NCBI GenBank assembly: GCA_020445005.1
Contig: JAGRHM010000761.1
Coordinates: 1 to 5,838, forward strand
DNA: 5,838 nt
Source: Candidatus Competibacteraceae bacterium
GTDB taxonomy: Bacteria > Pseudomonadota > Gammaproteobacteria > Competibacterales > Competibacteraceae
Direction: 5' to 3'
A program made the translations under genes and the position numbers. The notes beneath the pieces were generated by a model. That model had not been told where the DNA came from. It did no database searches and saw nothing but the letters and a program-made list of their open reading frames with translations. Below are positions 4,162-5,838 of this stretch, one piece after another (the stretch's first letter is position 1; each line of letters begins with the position of its first letter).

Positions 4162-5838
4162 CTACTCCAACAATTTATCGAGTTTGTTGACGGCGTTTCG
4201 AATATCCTGAATTTTCTTTAAGGTATCCTCATCCTCGTTTCGAGTGGCGGATGATCGAGCCGCCTGTGTTCGGCGTTCTTGTTGACGTTGCCTTGCTGCC
4301 TCAGCCTGGCGTTGAGTTTCTTCCTGTTGGCGTTTCCTTGCCGCTTCAGCTTGACGTTGAGCTTCTTCCTGTTGACGGCGTTTCTCAGCTTGGTGTTGCG
4401 CCTCTTCCTGCTGGCGTTTCCTGGCGGCTTCGGCCTGGTGTTGGGCTTCTTCCTGCTGGCGGCGCTGTTCGGCCTGACGCTGGGCTTCCTGGCGGCGCTG
4501 TTCGGCTTGGCGTTGAGCCTCTTCTTCCTGCTGGCGGCGCTGTTCAACCTGACGTTGCTGCTCCGCGATGCGCGCTTTCACTTGTTCACGTAGCGATAAA
4601 AGCTCCACATGATCAGGCACCGCCATAAGGCCATGCTCGATATGCGCCAGACTGACCTGTAACGCATTCTCCTGAAAAGCACGTTGTGCATTGAGAAGCA
4701 GTTGTTGTGCTTGCAGATTGAGCTGACGTTGTTCCCATTCAGGTTGCTTGAGGTTCTGTTCCGTCAATTGCTCCCTCGGTTTTTCGACAGCGTGTTGTGT
4801 AGGTACAGCGGAATGCTCACTTGGATGCTCAGGGAGAGGAACCACTTGTTGCAACGGATAAAAGTAGTACCCTGCTGTTATCGTCAAAGTTGCAATGCTG
4901 ATAATGCCGATTCCTGTTAAGAAAGAACGTCTTTTAGGGGATGAAGGCTGTTGACTCAATTGTTCTTGATTCCGCCATTCAGCAGATGGAAGACCAGAGG
5001 AGATCAATTGGTAAGCATTGGGACATTCCTGCCCTTTTAGGGCCTCCTGCTGGGAGGGCAAACTTTGGCTATCGATAGTGTGATGGGTCTGATCAGCGCC
5101 AAGACTAGCGGCAGTTAAAATAAGGGGTTGATTGGTGCTTATTGAGTCAAGGTCTTGCAGGAGCGCATCAGCGCTTTGATAACGCTCCGCAACCGTTTTT
5201 GCCAGGAGTTTATTGAGAATCGGCTGCAGGTGACGGTATTGCGACGGTAATTCGGGAATAGGGTCATGCAGGTGTCTGAACAGGATAGCGAGTGGGCTAT
5301 CCGCAGGATAAGGGAGCGTTCCGACCAGCATTTCATACAGCACCACCCCTAATCCATAGAGATCTGCTTGTGTGGTTGCACCTTCTCCCTTGGCCTGTTC
5401 AGGACTCATATAACCCGGACTGCCTACGATGAAGCCGGTTGCGGTATAAACGGTTCGGGTTTCCGCGCTCCGGGCGACGCCAAAATCCGTTAAGACGGGA
5501 TCGCCATTATGACGAAACATGATATTGGAAGATTTGATGTCGCGGTGAATGACGTCTTTCTGATGGGCAAAGCTTAATGCCCCGGCAATTGCCTTGACGA
5601 TAGGTAAAACGGATTCGATCGATAAACCCTCTCTGATGCGGTTTTTCAGCGTGCCGCCCGATAGGTATTCGATAGAGAGGAATAAGTGATTATCTTGAGA
5701 GAGGCCAATATCGTAGATGGTAATAATATGAGGATGTGACAGTTGAGCAAGGATCCGGCCTTCCCGCTGGAAACGCTCGACAAATTCGCGATCTCGGCTC
5801 AGTTCCGGGGATAATGATTTGATTGCTACGCGACGCCC
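4162..5838 (-). CDS. Membrane-anchored eukaryotic-like Ser/Thr protein kinase with Gln/Arg-rich coiled-coil tail (5' end off the right edge)
   Basis: The reading frame is open to the window edge and gives 558 residues; the start and the Gly-rich loop lie outside. Visible kinase parts, numbered from the edge, are VAIK (Lys7), an alpha-C Glu in FQREGRI, the catalytic loop HRDIKSSN (98-105), DFG (118-120) and GSPGYMSPEQ (139-148), ending about residue 233. All key residues are present, so an active RD-type PknB-like (Hanks) kinase is expected in the cytoplasm. A low-complexity linker leads to basic KRR and a single membrane helix (about 305-327, FLTGIGIISIATLTITAGYY). Outside follow a Pro/His/Glu-rich linker and a TPR-like helical pair (about 370-420, with AQRAFQENALQVSLAHIEHGL). 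A repeated coiled coil of RRQQEEAQ-RQAE units spans about 427-522, and the tail ends DKLLE. The N-terminal ATG at 5520 within the frame is not the start: it lies after HRD. Its substrate is unknown; the secreted RCC1 gene 55 bases downstream is a likely partner. Confidence 0.95.
   Translation of the reverse strand, partial: GRRVAIKSLSPELSRDREFVERFQREGRILAQLSHPHIITIYDIGLSQDNHLFLSIEYLSGGTLKNRIREGLSIESVLPIVKAIAGALSFAHQKDVIHRDIKSSNIMFRHNGDPVLTDFGVARSAETRTVYTATGFIVGSPGYMSPEQAKGEGATTQADLYGLGVVLYEMLVGTLPYPADSPLAILFRHLHDPIPELPSQYRHLQPILNKLLAKTVAERYQSADALLQDLDSISTNQPLILTAASLGADQTHHTIDSQSLPSQQEALKGQECPNAYQLISSGLPSAEWRNQEQLSQQPSSPKRRSFLTGIGIISIATLTITAGYYFYPLQQVVPLPEHPSEHSAVPTQHAVEKPREQLTEQNLKQPEWEQRQLNLQAQQLLLNAQRAFQENALQVSLAHIEHGLMAVPDHVELLSLREQVKARIAEQQRQVEQRRQQEEEAQRQAEQRRQEAQRQAEQRRQQEEAQHQAEAARKRQQEEAQHQAEKRRQQEEAQRQAEAARKRQQEETQRQAEAARQRQQERRTQAARSSATRNEDEDTLKKIQDIRNAVNKLDKLLE
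4273..4560 (-). repeat. Degenerate tandem repeat coding for the kinase's Gln/Arg/Glu/Ala coiled coil
   Basis: About 96 codons read as variations on (A/E)(A/Q)RRQQEEAQ(R/H)QAE, in units of roughly 10-16 residues of uneven length. The DNA is repetitive too (recurring CTTCCTGCTGGCG and TTGRCGTTGAG blocks on the plus strand), so slippage can change the copy number. The protein product should be a long charged helix similar in composition to the TolA stalk. The repeats also create long spurious ORFs in other frames, which should be ignored. Confidence 0.85.

Noticed and set aside
4218..4628. Plus and minus ORFs over the kinase coiled-coil repeat, one strongly hydrophobic (Leu/Phe-rich)
   Set aside because: They are low-complexity out-of-frame translations of the Gln/Arg repeat; apparent membrane segments arise from the antisense of Gln/Glu/Lys codons.

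Overview
The window looks like an accessory stretch of a Gram-negative proteobacterial chromosome, most likely a gammaproteobacterium; that placement is an inference from protein style and has only modest confidence. Most of it is GC-rich (42 G/C in the 60 bases 1021-1080). One gene near the middle is strikingly AT-rich (15 G/C in 2641-2700), which suggests acquired DNA.

Left part (1-2025): an exported dienelactone-hydrolase-family protein on the minus strand, cut by the left edge, stands divergent from a complete GDP-L-fucose synthase (fcl) on the plus strand. The 268-base gap between them holds no gene I can support.

Middle junction (2026-2407): a scar made from the ends of two unrelated genes. 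On the plus strand, straight after fcl, lies the C-terminal KOW domain of a NusG/RfaH-type transcription antiterminator without its N-terminal domain. On the minus strand lies the first 46 residues of a LivG-like ABC ATPase, broken inside the Walker A motif. Neither is visible as a normal-length ORF.

Right part (2400-5838), all minus strand, read from right to left: a membrane-anchored eukaryotic-like Ser/Thr protein kinase (N-terminus off the right edge) with an extracytoplasmic TPR-like segment and a long Gln/Arg/Glu-rich repeated coiled coil; then a secreted RCC1-repeat plus BACON-domain protein, now split by a one-base frameshift in a T run; then a large nested hairpin; then an AT-rich gene for a secreted coiled-coil protein of unknown function. 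The short kinase-RCC1 spacing suggests co-transcription. Together they could form a kinase-centred envelope sensing cassette: cytoplasmic kinase, membrane segment, periplasmic coiled coil, and secreted propeller-like and coiled-coil partners. That is a hypothesis from context, and it is the most interesting part of the window.
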